DNA of 64,000 bases from Thioalkalivibrio nitratireducens DSM 14787 (lineage in GTDB: Bacteria; Pseudomonadota; Gammaproteobacteria; Ectothiorhodospirales; Ectothiorhodospiraceae), in NCBI RefSeq assembly GCF_000321415.2, contig NC_019902.2, positions 2,356,001-2,420,000 of the forward strand, in the 5' to 3' direction. This document shows, piece by piece, positions 33,945-43,269 of the stretch (the first letter of the stretch is position 1; every line of letters begins with the position of its first letter). The notes under the pieces are model-generated. The model searched no databases. It was not told the origin of the DNA and saw only the letters and a list, made by a program, of their open reading frames with translations. Made by a program: the position numbers and the translations under genes.

Positions 33945-36857
33945 TCATTGGCAGGCCTCGCAGTCGGGGTCGAGGATCGAGCAGGCTTTCGGGGCCGAGG
34001 GCTCGGCGGGCTGGGCGCTGCCGTTGGCCTTGCCGTTGCCGTTCACGGCGTTCAGCTTGTTCGCGCGGCTGGCGTCGGCGACGGTGCTCTTCTCGACGTG
34101 GGTCGCGCCCATCGAGCGCAGGTAGTACGTCGTCTTCAGGCCGCGCACCCAGGCGAGCTTGTACAGGTTGTCGAGCTTCTTGCCCGAGGGCTCGGCCATG
34201 TACAGGTTCAGGCTCTGCGCCTGGTCGATCCACTTCTGCCGGCGCGACGCGGCCTCGACCAGCCAGCGCGTGTCGAGCTCGAACGCGGTCGCGTACAGCG
34301 CTTTCAGGTCCTCGGGCACGCGGTCGAGCGGCTGCACCGAGCCGTCGTAGTACTTCAGGTCGTTCACCATCACCTCATCCCACAGGCCGCGTTCCTTCAG
34401 GTCGCGCACCAGGTAGGGGTTGATCACGGTGAACTCGCCCGAGAGGTTCGATTTCACGAACAGGTTCTGGTAGGTGGGCTCGATGCTCTGCGACACGCCG
34501 CAGATGTTGGAGATGGTCGCGGTGGGCGCGATCGCCATGGTGTTGGAGTTGCGCATGCCGACGGTCTGCACCCGCTCGCGCAGTGCGTCCCAGTCGAGCG
34601 TGGCGCTGGTGTCCTGCTGCAGGTACTGACCGCGCGCCTCGGCCAGCCGCGCGATCGAGTCGATCGGCAGCACGCCCTGGCTCCAGAGCGAGCCCTCGAA
34701 GCTGGTGTAGCGGCCGCGTTCCTCGGCGAGCCGCGTCGAGGCCTGGATCGAAAAATAGGACACCGCCTCCATCGAGGTGTCGGCGAAGGCCACCGCGTCC
34801 TCGCTCGCATACGGCAGGCGCATCGCATAGAGCGCGTCCTGGAAGCCCATGATGCCGAGGCCAACCGGGCGGTGGCGCAGGTTCGCGCGCCGCGCCTGGG
34901 GCACGCTGTAGTAGTTGTAGTCGATCACGTTGTCGAGCATGCGCATCGCGGTGGTCACGGTGCGCTCGAGCTTGGGCAGGTCCAGCGCGCCGTCGGTCAC
35001 GTGCGCGGCGAGATTCACCGAGCCGAGGTTGCAGACGGCGATCTCGTCGTCGGAGGTGTTCAGGCAGATCTCTGTGCACAAGTTGGAGCTGTGCACCACG
35101 CCGACGTGGCTCTGCGGGCTGCGCAGGTTGCAGGGGTCCTTGAAGGTCATCCAGGGATGCCCGGTCTCGAACAGCATCGCGAGCATCTTGCGCCAGAGGT
35201 CGACGGCCTTGAGCTTCTTGAACACCTTGATTTCGCCGCGCGCGGCCTTTTCCTCGTATTCGGCGTAGCGCTTGGCGAACGCGGGGCCGACGAGGTCGTG
35301 CAGATCGGGCGTCTCACTGGGTGAGAACAGCGTCCAGTCGCCCTCCTCCACCACCCGCTGCATGAACAGGTCCGGGATCCAGTTCGCGGTGTTCATGTCG
35401 TGCGTGCGCCGCCGGTCGTCGCCAGTGTTCTTGCGCAGCTCGATGAACTCCTCGATGTCGATGTGCCAGGTCTCGAGGTAACCGCAGACCGCGCCCCGTC
35501 GGCGCCCGCCCTGGTTGACTGCGACCGCCGTGTCATTGGCCACCTTCATGAAGGGAATCACGCCTTGGCTCTTGCCGTTGGTGCCCTTGATGTGCGAGCC
35601 CATGCCGCGCACGCGGGTCCAGTCGTTGCCGAGGCCGCCGGCGAATTTGGACAGCAGCGCGTTGTCCTTGATCGCCTCGAAGATGCCATCGAGGTCGTCG
35701 GGGACGGTGGTCAGGTAGCAGGACGAGAGCTGCGGGCGCAGGGTGCCGGAGTTGAACAGCGTCGGCGTCGAGCTCATGAAGTCGAAGCTCGACAGCAGTT
35801 CGTAGAACTCGATCGCGCGCGCCTCGCGGTCGATCTCGTTGATCGCCAGGCCCATCGCGACGCGCATGAAGAACGCCTGCGGCAGCTCGAAGCGCGTGCC
35901 GCCGGAGTGGATGAAGTAGCGGTCGCAAAGGGTCTGCAGGCCGAGGTAGGTGAACTGCAGGTCGCGTTCGGGCTTCAGCGCCTTGCCGAGTGCGTCGAGG
36001 TCGTAGCGGGTGAGCTGCGAATCGAGCAGTTCGAGCTCAGCGGCGCGCTTCACGTAGGCGCGGAAGTACTCGGGGTAGCGCCCGGCCATCTCGGCCTGCG
36101 TCGCCTCCTGCGGCATGCCGGCCAGGAAGCTCAGTGCCTCGCGGCGCAGGCTGTCCATCAGCAGGCGCGCGGTTACCTGCGAGTAGTTCGGCTCCTGCTC
36201 GATCATCGGCCGCGCGGCCATCACCAGCGCGGTGCCGACGTCCTTCTCGGCGACGCCGTCGAACAGGTTGCGCCGGGCCTCGGCCAGCACGCGCGCGCCG
36301 TCGACCTCGTCGAGCCCGCGGCAGGCCTCGTCGACCAGCGTGGCCATGCGCGCCTCGTCGAGTGGCGCCCGCGTGCCATCGGCACGGGTTACGTGCAGCA
36401 CGTCCGCGGCGGCTGTGGCCGGCTTCTGTTTCGCAGCCTCGGCGGCGCGCTTCTCGGCCTGCTTCTCACGGTACAGCACGTACGCGCGTGCGACCTTGTG
36501 GTGGCCACCGCGCATCAGCACGAGCTCGACCTGGTCCTGGATGTCCTCGATGTGCACGGTGACCGCGCCGCTGCCCGCGCGCCGGAACAGGTTCTCGGTC
36601 ACCTGGCCGGTGAGCTCCTGCACGATCTCGTGGATGCGCCGGCTGGCGGCTGCGCCGCCGCCCTCCACGGCCAGAAACGCCTTGGTGATCGCGACACTGA
36701 TCTTCGCGGCGTCGAAGCCGGTGACCTTGCCGTTGCGGCGGATGACCTGATGCTGCCCGGGCGAGGTCGCGAGCAGCTCGGCACGGGTCCCGGCGTCGGG
36801 GGCATGGCGGTTTTCGGTCGGGACCGACGGGGAAACGGGCGGGGCTTCGCTGTGCAT
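33945..36857 (-). CDS. nrdA: Ribonucleoside-diphosphate reductase class Ia, alpha subunit
   Basis: Encodes 970 residues, longer than E. coli NrdA (761). Two ATP-cone domains are visible at the N-terminus: VIRRNGKVTGFDAAKISVAI (about residues 38-135) and HVTRADGTRAPLDEARMATL (about 150-250). The catalytic barrel follows with STPTLFNSGTLRPQLSSCYL (first active-site Cys), NLCTEICLNTSDD and CNLGSVNLAAH, and the C-terminal CxxC in DCEACQ re-reduces the active site. It makes deoxynucleotides with NrdB. The ATG at 36857 is chosen over an upstream GTG. Two NrdR boxes lie upstream. Confidence 0.96.
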   Translation of the reverse strand: MHSEAPPVSPSVPTENRHAPDAGTRAELLATSPGQHQVIRRNGKVTGFDAAKISVAITKAFLAVEGGGAAASRRIHEIVQELTGQVTENLFRRAGSGAVTVHIEDIQDQVELVLMRGGHHKVARAYVLYREKQAEKRAAEAAKQKPATAAADVLHVTRADGTRAPLDEARMATLVDEACRGLDEVDGARVLAEARRNLFDGVAEKDVGTALVMAARPMIEQEPNYSQVTARLLMDSLRREALSFLAGMPQEATQAEMAGRYPEYFRAYVKRAAELELLDSQLTRYDLDALGKALKPERDLQFTYLGLQTLCDRYFIHSGGTRFELPQAFFMRVAMGLAINEIDREARAIEFYELLSSFDFMSSTPTLFNSGTLRPQLSSCYLTTVPDDLDGIFEAIKDNALLSKFAGGLGNDWTRVRGMGSHIKGTNGKSQGVIPFMKVANDTAVAVNQGGRRRGAVCGYLETWHIDIEEFIELRKNTGDDRRRTHDMNTANWIPDLFMQRVVEEGDWTLFSPSETPDLHDLVGPAFAKRYAEYEEKAARGEIKVFKKLKAVDLWRKMLAMLFETGHPWMTFKDPCNLRSPQSHVGVVHSSNLCTEICLNTSDDEIAVCNLGSVNLAAHVTDGALDLPKLERTVTTAMRMLDNVIDYNYYSVPQARRANLRHRPVGLGIMGFQDALYAMRLPYASEDAVAFADTSMEAVSYFSIQASTRLAEERGRYTSFEGSLWSQGVLPIDSIARLAEARGQYLQQDTSATLDWDALRERVQTVGMRNSNTMAIAPTATISNICGVSQSIEPTYQNLFVKSNLSGEFTVINPYLVRDLKERGLWDEVMVNDLKYYDGSVQPLDRVPEDLKALYATAFELDTRWLVEAASRRQKWIDQAQSLNLYMAEPSGKKLDNLYKLAWVRGLKTTYYLRSMGATHVEKSTVADASRANKLNAVNGNGKANGSAQPAEPSAPKACSILDPDCEACQ

Positions 36858-36892
36858 AAGTGACCTCACGCTGTACCGGGGGTTACGGCAAA

Positions 36893-36940
36893 CTACTATA
36901 GGACGTGTTCCGGATCTTTCCTAGGCACAATATCTTGTGG
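36893..36940 (-). promoter_or_regulatory. Tandem NrdR boxes upstream of nrdA
   Basis: GCACAATATCTTGTGG at 36925-36940 matches about 13 of 16 bases of the NrdR consensus. CTACTATAGGACGTGT at 36893-36908 is a weaker match (about 11 of 16). Their centres are 32 bases apart, the helical spacing typical of NrdR box pairs, and they sit 36-83 bases before the nrdA start. NrdR would repress nrdAB when dATP is high. Confidence 0.7.
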
Positions 36941-37238
36941 CCCTGCTGTGCGAACACGCTGGGCAAGCTGTGGAAAAACTGGGGGAGAATGGCGCCAGGC
37001 CTTGCCCCTGCTGAGCACCGGTCCGTTGGCCGCTGGCGAGCCAAACCCGCGGTTCTAGTGCCCCATTTTCTCCTGATGGCGGCGATCAGATTTTTTTATG
37101 ATTGGGCCGTGGCACCTGGCTGCCCGGCCGATTCGACGGGCGGCAGTCGTGCCGATGATCTAATCTGAGCGGTAGACCGTGGCGTGCCCAGAGCGCCTTG
37201 ATCGCCCACCCCAACCTGCAAGCGAGAGGCATGAGGGG
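36941..37238. other. Divergent intergenic region between nrdA and the cupin gene
   Basis: Promoters for both genes must lie here. Apart from the NrdR boxes at its left edge I see no other defined site. Confidence 0.4.
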
Positions 37239-37676
37239 ATGACAAGATGCTGGCTGTTGGCACTGGTGCTGGTGCTGCTGCTGCCCCTTTCCACGGGCCT
37301 GGCACGCGATGGGGGACAAACCGAGGTGGAGGTGCTGGCACAGACCTCACGCAGCTGGGACGGCGCGTTGCTCCCCGCGTATCCGCCCGGGCAGCCGGAG
37401 GTCCGGATCCTGCGGATCCGCATCCCCGCGGGGGCCCGCCTGCCCGCGCACCACCATCCGGTGATCAACGCCGGTGTGCTGCTCGAGGGCGAACTGACGG
37501 TCGTGGCCGAAGACGGCGAACGCCTGCATCTGCGCGCGGGCGACGCGATCATCGAGTTGGTCGAGAAATGGCACTATGGGAGGAACGAAGGCAACGTTCC
37601 CGCCGAGATCTTGGTGTTCTACGCAGGAATCGAGGGACGGCCGGTCACGGTGCTGGAAACGGATCACGAGCGCTGA
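37239..37676 (+). CDS. Exported cupin-domain protein
   Basis: Encodes 145 residues. An N-terminal hydrophobic segment (MTRCWLLALVLVLLLPLSTG) ends near ARD, a likely signal peptide. The mature protein is a single cupin: RIPAGARLPAHHHPVINAGV holds the metal-binding His cluster and Glu follows in VLLEGELTV; LRAGDAIIELVEKWHYGRN is the second cupin motif. Probably periplasmic and metal-binding; substrate unknown. Confidence 0.82.
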   Translation: MTRCWLLALVLVLLLPLSTGLARDGGQTEVEVLAQTSRSWDGALLPAYPPGQPEVRILRIRIPAGARLPAHHHPVINAGVLLEGELTVVAEDGERLHLRAGDAIIELVEKWHYGRNEGNVPAEILVFYAGIEGRPVTVLETDHER

Positions 37677-37749
37677 CGCGCACGCGCGAGGGGTGCAAGT
37701 TGGAATCCGCGCGATGCAGGCGAACCCGGTCTTCCGGCGGAGATGGCCT

Positions 37750-37864
37750 GTAGGGTGGAAGAGCGAAGCGTCATCCACCAGGCAACGCCGGGACAGCCAC
37801 CGACGTCCGTGCAACCCGCAGCACCGCAACGGCGGATGACGGCCTGCGGCCTTTGCCGCTCTAC
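37750..37864. repeat. GTAGGGCGGAA-type dispersed repeat, copy 2
   Basis: Starts GTAGGGTGGAAGAGCGAAGC and ends CCTTTGCCGCTCTAC with internal GGCGGATGACGGCC, clearly related to 33681-33795 and of the same length (115 bp). Confidence 0.75.
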
Positions 37865-37931
37865 GAGTGAAAGCGGCTCGGCGTGATCGCGGGTCGAAAA
37901 GCCGATATCTGGGCTGACATAGGGGAGGCCG

Positions 37932-38585
37932 ATGACGGCACAGAACATGGTGGACCGGCTGGCGGCGGCATACGATGCGCTGGCCGACAGCTATGCCGCG
38001 GGGCGGCACCTGTTCGATACCACGCCGATCCTCCGGCGCTGCGCGGGCCTCCTGGCGGGGCGGGCACGGGTGCTCGATGCCGGTTGCGGCGCAGGTGAAC
38101 CGGTGGCCCGGTTCTTCGTCGACCGCGGCGACGAGGTGACCGGCATCGACGTATCGGAGCGGATGCTGGAGATCGCCCGGCGCCAGGTGCCGGAAGCGCG
38201 TTTCCGGCACCTAGACCTGCGCAGTCTGGATTTTCCCGCGGGGTCGTTCGACCTGCTGGCGGCCGTGTATTGCGTGTTCCACCTGCCGCGCACCGAGCAC
38301 GGCGCGCTGTTCGAGGGCTTCGCGCGGGTGCTGGCCCCGCACGGTCTGCTGTTGCTGACGCTGGCGACCCGCGAATACACCGGCGCCGACGAGTTCGACG
38401 GCGAGCTCGACTTCCTGGGTCAGCGCCTGCCCTACAGTCACGACCGCCCGGAGGTAGCGCTGGACAAGCTCCGCCGGGCCGGGCTCGATCCCATCGCGGC
38501 GGACCGGATCGAGACCGGCGGCGAAACCTTTCTGTGGGTGATCGCACGCAAGCGCGGCCCCGAAGCCTCCCCGCCGCACCGCTAG
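37932..38585 (+). CDS. Class I SAM-dependent methyltransferase
   Basis: Encodes 217 residues. VLDAGCGAGEPVARFF is the SAM-binding motif I, VTGIDVSERMLEIAR motif II with the ribose-binding acidic residue, and DLLAAVYCVFHLPR motif IV. It belongs to the Methyltransf_11/25 type; the substrate cannot be deduced. ATGACGGCAC at 37932 follows GGGGAGGCCG, a good ribosome binding site. Confidence 0.88.
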   Translation: MTAQNMVDRLAAAYDALADSYAAGRHLFDTTPILRRCAGLLAGRARVLDAGCGAGEPVARFFVDRGDEVTGIDVSERMLEIARRQVPEARFRHLDLRSLDFPAGSFDLLAAVYCVFHLPRTEHGALFEGFARVLAPHGLLLLTLATREYTGADEFDGELDFLGQRLPYSHDRPEVALDKLRRAGLDPIAADRIETGGETFLWVIARKRGPEASPPHR

Positions 38586-38962
38586 GGAAACCTGAACAAA
38601 GGGCCCTGTCATTGCGAGCGAAGCGCGGCACTAATGCGCGAAGCGCATTGAACAGCCGCAGGCTGGCCCGAAGGGTGAGCGCAGCGAATAATCCAAGCGG
38701 CGCCAACGAAATCATTGCTTTATGGATCGCCACGACCCGCCACGCTGCGCTCGCGGCTAAAGGCTTCGCTCCTCGCGATGACGAATTTATCAGCGCTTCC
38801 CCAGGGCCATGCGGAAACTTCGGTGCCTATGGAGCACAGCCGGGCGCGCCGGAGCAAGGCGGGCAAGTGCAGGAATAGCCAACCAACCTACTTCAAACTT
38901 GCCCAACGCAGCGCCGGCGTGTCTGGCGAAGCGATCGGGTGATGAACTTTCCGCATGGCCCG
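38586..38962. other. Intergenic stretch dominated by a dispersed repeat
   Basis: Holds the repeat at 38607-38782 and no gene. The gap lies between two convergent genes. Confidence 0.5.
38607..38782. repeat. CGTCATYGCGAG-type dispersed repeat, copy 3 (expanded)
   Basis: Starts TGTCATTGCGAGCGAAGCGC and ends TTCGCTCCTCGCGATGAC; the interior is longer than in the other copies and has small direct repeats (GCGAAGCGC). Confidence 0.7.
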
Positions 38963-39868
38963 CTAATCGAGCACCAGGTCGATCGTCAGCATCACGATGA
39001 AGCCGAGCAGCACGCCGAAGGTGGCCTTACCCTCGTGGCCCTCCCGGTGCGACTCGGGGATGATCTCGTGGCTGATCACGAACAGCATCGCGCCGGCGGC
39101 AAAAGCGAGCCCCCACGGCAGCAGCATTTCCATCAGCGTAACCGCGCCGGCGCCGATCAGGCCACCCACCGGCTGCACCAGACCGGTGAGCAGCGTGACA
39201 CCGAATGCGGTCCAGCGGCTGTAGCCGAGTGACAGCAGCGCGATCGCGACCACCAACCCCTCGGGAATGTTCTGCAACCCAATGCCGATCGCGAGCGCGA
39301 CGCCGTCGCTGAGCTCTTCGCCGCCGAAGCCGACGCCCACGGCCAGCCCCTCCGGCAGGTTGTGCAGCGCGATCGCGAACACGAACAGCCATACACGGCG
39401 GATCTTTTGCGGATCGGCCCCGCTCTGCGGGCCGGTCACAAAATGCTCGTGCGGCACCAGCCGGTGCAGCGCGAGCAGGAAACCGCCGCCCAGCGCGATG
39501 CCGGTACCGACCACCAGCGCCGCCCACCAGGGGCTGCCAAAATCGGCCTCGGCGATGCCCGCGGCCGGCAGTACCAGCTCGAACGCGGTCGCCGCGAGCA
39601 TCACCCCGGCGCCGAAGCCCATCAGCGAGTCCTCGACCTCGCGCGACACGCTGCGCATGAAGAAAACCGGGATCGCACCGACCGCGGTGAACATGCCGGC
39701 GACGAAGCTTGCGAGGATGCCCAGCTGCAGCGTGCTGAGATCCGCCAACCACACCTGCAACACCGGCCAGATCGCCCCGGTAGCGGCCACGAACACGGCC
39801 AGTGCCAGCAGCACTGCCAGCGTGCCGAGGCTCAGCATGCCGGCGCGGGACGGGTGATGGTCGTTCAT
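38963..39868 (-). CDS. ZIP family metal transporter
   Basis: Encodes 301 residues with eight predicted membrane helices. The metal-binding helices are AIALHNLPEGLAVGVGF and GIGLQNIPEGLVVAIAL, diagnostic of ZIP transporters, and HREGHEGKA near the C-terminus may be a cytoplasmic metal-binding loop. It imports divalent metal, likely zinc or iron. The start at 39868 is chosen because MNDHHPSRAG precedes the first helix and a GGGGGATGCAGAG lies upstream. Confidence 0.9.
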   Translation of the reverse strand: MNDHHPSRAGMLSLGTLAVLLALAVFVAATGAIWPVLQVWLADLSTLQLGILASFVAGMFTAVGAIPVFFMRSVSREVEDSLMGFGAGVMLAATAFELVLPAAGIAEADFGSPWWAALVVGTGIALGGGFLLALHRLVPHEHFVTGPQSGADPQKIRRVWLFVFAIALHNLPEGLAVGVGFGGEELSDGVALAIGIGLQNIPEGLVVAIALLSLGYSRWTAFGVTLLTGLVQPVGGLIGAGAVTLMEMLLPWGLAFAAGAMLFVISHEIIPESHREGHEGKATFGVLLGFIVMLTIDLVLD

Positions 39869-40512
39869 CTCTGCATCCCCCTGCGCGTTCTGATTCCAGG
39901 ACACGAGTCTACCGGGTTCCAACTGCGCGGACCGCACCGTACCAGCCGACGACCCGGCATGGAGGTGCCTGCGTGGGTATTCCTTCCACAGCCGCGGGCG
40001 GGAACCGTGGCTCCCTCCGCGCTCGCGTGCGCACCAAGGTCAGGCCGCGATCTGGTAGCCCAGCCGGACCCGTCCGCCGACGACGGGCAACTCGCCCGGT
40101 TCGAACATCCTCCCGGCCGCGCTGCGCGGGTCACACGGGACGCGGCGCCGTACACAAGAACCCGGGTGCCTTCTTGTCGCGATTCCGGAGAACGTTTCCG
40201 CGCACGATCGCCGGCAGCGGGACGACCACGGGCCTTCTCAGAGCGCGGAGAATCCGCTATACAGTGTGCCTTGAACCCCGGGATGCAGGATCCGCGAGTG
40301 GAGGCCATCGGCGCCTGCGGGACCGGGTTCAACCCACTCGACTACGGGCAGGGGGCCCGGGACATGCGAACTCAGAGCGACGAGATCCTCGCTTCCACCG
40401 CTGGCTACCACTGCGACAACGCGGTGACGCCGCGCCCGCCGGCGAGGGTGGCTCACGAGCGCAGCGTGAACCGCCCGGCGCACCGCCCCGCCGCAGACCA
40501 TCTTCTGCGCAC
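39869..40512. other. Divergent intergenic region between the ZIP transporter and nadC
   Basis: At 644 bp this is the longest gap in region 3. Both flanking genes start here, so their promoters lie within it. CGCTATACAGTG at about 40256-40267 offers a -10-like TATACAGT for nadC, without a clear -35. No coding or RNA feature is convincing. Confidence 0.4.
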
Positions 40513-41397
40513 ATGAACACGCAGCGCAGCGCCAGCCGGGTGAAGGATCCGTTCGGGGAACCGCTGGAGCCTCCGGATCCGGAAGCGGTCCAAGTCGCAG
40601 TGCAGGCAGCGCTGCGCGAGGATCTGGGCCCGGGGGATCTGGCCGCAAGCCTCGTTCCGGCCGACCAGAAGGCCCGGGGCGAGCTGCACTTGCGCAAACC
40701 CGCGGTCGTCTGCGGACAGGCCTGGTTCAATGCCTGCTTCCGCGCGCTGGCGCCCGGGGCTCGCGTCGAGTGGCGGGTGGCCGAAGGCGAGCACGTCGCT
40801 GCTCCGGGCGTGGTGGCCGAGGTCAGCGGGCCGGTGCGCGCGATCCTATCCGCGGAACGCAGCGCGCTGAACCTGTTGCAGACGCTCTCCGGAACCGCGA
40901 CCGAAACCGCCCGCCTGGTGGCGCTGCTGGCCGGCGCCCGCTCTCGGCTGCTGGACACCCGCAAGACCCTGCCCGGCCTGCGGGTCGCACAAAAATACGC
41001 GGTGCGCTGTGGCGGCGGCTACAATCATCGCCTCGGGCTCTGGGATGCGGTGCTGATCAAGGAGAACCATATCCTGGCCTGTGGCTCGATCCACATCGCG
41101 GTGGAACGTGCACGCACCCTGGGCAAAGGGCGCTGGATTGAGGTCGAGACGGAGAATCTCGACGAGGTCGACCAGGCGCTGGACGCCGGGGCCGACGTAG
41201 TGATGCTGGACGATTTCACGCTGGAGGATCTGCGCGAGGCCGTCGGACGTATCCGCGGGCGTGCGGTGTCCGAAGCATCCGGAAACGTGACCGACGACAG
41301 CCTTCCGGAGATCGCCGCGACGGGTGTCGACTACATTTCCGTCGGAGGGCTCACCAAGAACCTGCGCGCAATCGACTTCTCCTTGCGTCTCGTCTGA
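40513..41397 (+). CDS. nadC: Nicotinate-nucleotide pyrophosphorylase (carboxylating)
   Basis: Encodes 294 residues. NadC converts quinolinate and PRPP to nicotinate mononucleotide in de novo NAD synthesis. Motifs include LREDLGPGDLAASL near the N-terminus, SAERSALNLLQTLSGTAT, the active-site stretch LDTRKTLPGLRVAQKYAVRC and LGLWDAVLIKENHI, and the C-terminal VDYISVGGLTKN. Full length and intact. It stands alone, without nadA or nadB nearby. Confidence 0.95.
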   Translation: MNTQRSASRVKDPFGEPLEPPDPEAVQVAVQAALREDLGPGDLAASLVPADQKARGELHLRKPAVVCGQAWFNACFRALAPGARVEWRVAEGEHVAAPGVVAEVSGPVRAILSAERSALNLLQTLSGTATETARLVALLAGARSRLLDTRKTLPGLRVAQKYAVRCGGGYNHRLGLWDAVLIKENHILACGSIHIAVERARTLGKGRWIEVETENLDEVDQALDAGADVVMLDDFTLEDLREAVGRIRGRAVSEASGNVTDDSLPEIAATGVDYISVGGLTKNLRAIDFSLRLV

Positions 41398-41484
41398 CCG
41401 GCCAGGCACCCACCCCGCCGCTCGTCGGTATGCGTTCCCCCCTGCCGAACTGTCATGGGGGGCCACCCCGATGATGGAAAAGAA

Positions 41485-41522
41485 GTAGGGCGGAAGCGGC
41501 CGAAGGCCGTCATCCGCCCTAC
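41485..41522. repeat. GTAGGGCGGAA-type dispersed repeat, copy 3 (short)
   Basis: GTAGGGCGGAAGCGGCCGAA joined to GGCCGTCATCCGCCCTAC makes one near-perfect hairpin of 38 bp, the collapsed form of the repeat seen at 33681-33795. Confidence 0.8.
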
Positions 41523-41650
41523 GGGTCACCTGGGACGCGCGCCACGTTCTTTCACGTCAATCCTCGTGGGCCTCCCCTCCCCCAAAGGGCGGGACTGAAC
41601 GGATACGCTCGTCGTGTGCGCGACGCCCGGGAATCCTCGCGTGCGCGACC

Positions 41651-42379
41651 CTACCACCACTTCTCGTAGCAAAGCTGCGCCTCGGGGATGCCCCACTCAC
41701 GCAGCAACTCGGTCATGTCTTCGATGAACTCGCGCGAGCCGCAGTAGTAGTACAGCGCCTCCCGGGGCAGGTTCAGCGACTCCAGCAGCCGGTGGCTGAT
41801 GCGCCCGGTGTGTCCCAGCCAGTCCTCGGCATCCCGGGTCACCGTCAGGGTCACGCCGATGTTCGGCGCGTGCGACAGGTCGGCGAGCTCCTCCGGAAAC
41901 AGCACTTCGCGCCGCGACGCGACGCTGTAGACCAGGTGCACCCGCACCTCCGGCACCTCGGCATGGATGAAACGCAGGATACTGATCAGTGGCGTGACGC
42001 CGATGCCGGCGCCCAGCAGCACGACCTCACGGCCCATGCCGGGCTCGAAATAGAACGGCCCCTGCCCCGCCGTCACGAACACTTGGTCGCCCAGCCGCGC
42101 GCGCGTGTGCAGATGATAGGTGGCCGGATGGTGATCGGCATACTTGACCGCGAGTTGCAGAAGACCGTCGCCACTTGGCGCGGACACGACCGAGTAGCCG
42201 CCGACACAGGGCTCTCCCCCCTGCTGCGGGATCGCGAGATCCAGCCATTGCCCAGCACGGGAGTGGAAACGCCGCGGGTCGGTCCGCAGAAGGAAGACCT
42301 TGATCAGCGGAGTCACCTGGTCGATCCGCTCGATGCGCGCGGGAATGAAATGCTCGGGCACAGACGCGAAATCCGGCAT
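41651..42379 (-). CDS. Ferredoxin/flavodoxin-NADP reductase-like FAD enzyme
   Basis: Encodes 242 residues. The FAD domain has SRAGQWLDLAIP and GYSVVSAPSG (the RxYS-like motif is degenerate: GGYSVV), and the NAD domain has LLGAGIGVTPLISILRF and YYYCGSREFIEDM. It lacks an iron-sulfur domain, so it transfers electrons between NAD(P)H and a separate partner. The ATG at 42379 follows CAAGGAACG; an upstream in-frame ATG at 42400 is less likely. Confidence 0.85.
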   Translation of the reverse strand: MPDFASVPEHFIPARIERIDQVTPLIKVFLLRTDPRRFHSRAGQWLDLAIPQQGGEPCVGGYSVVSAPSGDGLLQLAVKYADHHPATYHLHTRARLGDQVFVTAGQGPFYFEPGMGREVVLLGAGIGVTPLISILRFIHAEVPEVRVHLVYSVASRREVLFPEELADLSHAPNIGVTLTVTRDAEDWLGHTGRISHRLLESLNLPREALYYYCGSREFIEDMTELLREWGIPEAQLCYEKWW

Positions 42380-42462
42380 GGACGTTCCTTGAGACACCAT
42401 TTTGCGCTGCGTCGTTGCGCTGCGTCTTCAGGGTTGCTGGAAGCGGCTTCGGTTCGCCAGCT

Positions 42463-43269
42463 TCAGTGGGTGATGGACTCCGAGCGCTTGATCTCGGACC
42501 ACAGGGCCTCGAGCTGCACCGAACTCAACGAGGCAAAGCGCTGGCCGCGTTCCGTGGCCAGCGTTTCCATCGAGCGGAAGCGGCGCTCGAACTTCCGGTT
42601 GCTGCCGCGCAGGGCAGTCTCCGGGTCTACCCCCAGGTGCCGCGCCCAGTTGACCACGGCAAACAACACGTCGCCGACCTCGTCGGCCAGACGCTCGGGC
42701 TGCGCGCCCCGACTCTGTTCGGTCTGGACCTCGCGGATCTCCTCGCGGATCTTCTGCAAAACGGCAGCGGGTTCGTCCCAGTCGAAGCCGACCCGGGCCG
42801 CGCGCCGCTGCAGCTTCAGCGCACGCGCCAGGGCCGGCATCGCCAGCGGGATGTCATCCAGCGTCGCGTGGGCATCCCGTTCGCGGCGCTCATGGGCCTT
42901 GGCCGACTCCCACGCGGCCTCGCGTTCGGCATCGTGGGCAAACTCGGCGTCGCCGAACACGTGCGGATGCCGCCGCACCAGCTTGTCGGCGATGGCCGAG
43001 GCGATGTCGTCGAGGTCGAAGCTTCCGGCCTCTTCCCCGAGGCGGGCCTGGAATACCACCTGGAACAGCAGGTCGCCGAGTTCGGCCCGAATCAGGTCGG
43101 CCTCGCCGCCCGCGATCGCCTCGGCAAGCTCGTAGGCCTCCTCGAGCGTGTAGGGCACGATCGTTTCCGGCGTCTGCGCACGATCCCACGGGCAACCGCC
43201 CTCCGGATCCCGGAGGCGCGCCATGATCGCGCGCAGGCGACGGATCGGATCGGGGTCGTGGATATCCAT
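42463..43269 (-). CDS. mazG: Nucleoside triphosphate pyrophosphohydrolase MazG
   Basis: Encodes 268 residues with two MazG domains. The first shows LRDPEGGCPWDRAQTPETIV, the EExxE pattern in TLEEAYELAEAI and ELGDLLFQVVF; the second repeats it in KIREEIREVQTE and DEVGDVLFAVVN, with NRKFERRFR near the end as in E. coli MazG. It hydrolyses (d)NTPs to monophosphates and moderates ppGpp. The frame is open far upstream, but ATG 43269 matches the family start. Confidence 0.95.
   Translation of the reverse strand: MDIHDPDPIRRLRAIMARLRDPEGGCPWDRAQTPETIVPYTLEEAYELAEAIAGGEADLIRAELGDLLFQVVFQARLGEEAGSFDLDDIASAIADKLVRRHPHVFGDAEFAHDAEREAAWESAKAHERRERDAHATLDDIPLAMPALARALKLQRRAARVGFDWDEPAAVLQKIREEIREVQTEQSRGAQPERLADEVGDVLFAVVNWARHLGVDPETALRGSNRKFERRFRSMETLATERGQRFASLSSVQLEALWSEIKRSESITH

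Noticed and set aside
35400-36863. 487-codon plus-strand frame opposite nrdA
   Set aside because: It is the antisense of a conserved, intact nrdA and has only the composition expected of a high-GC shadow frame.
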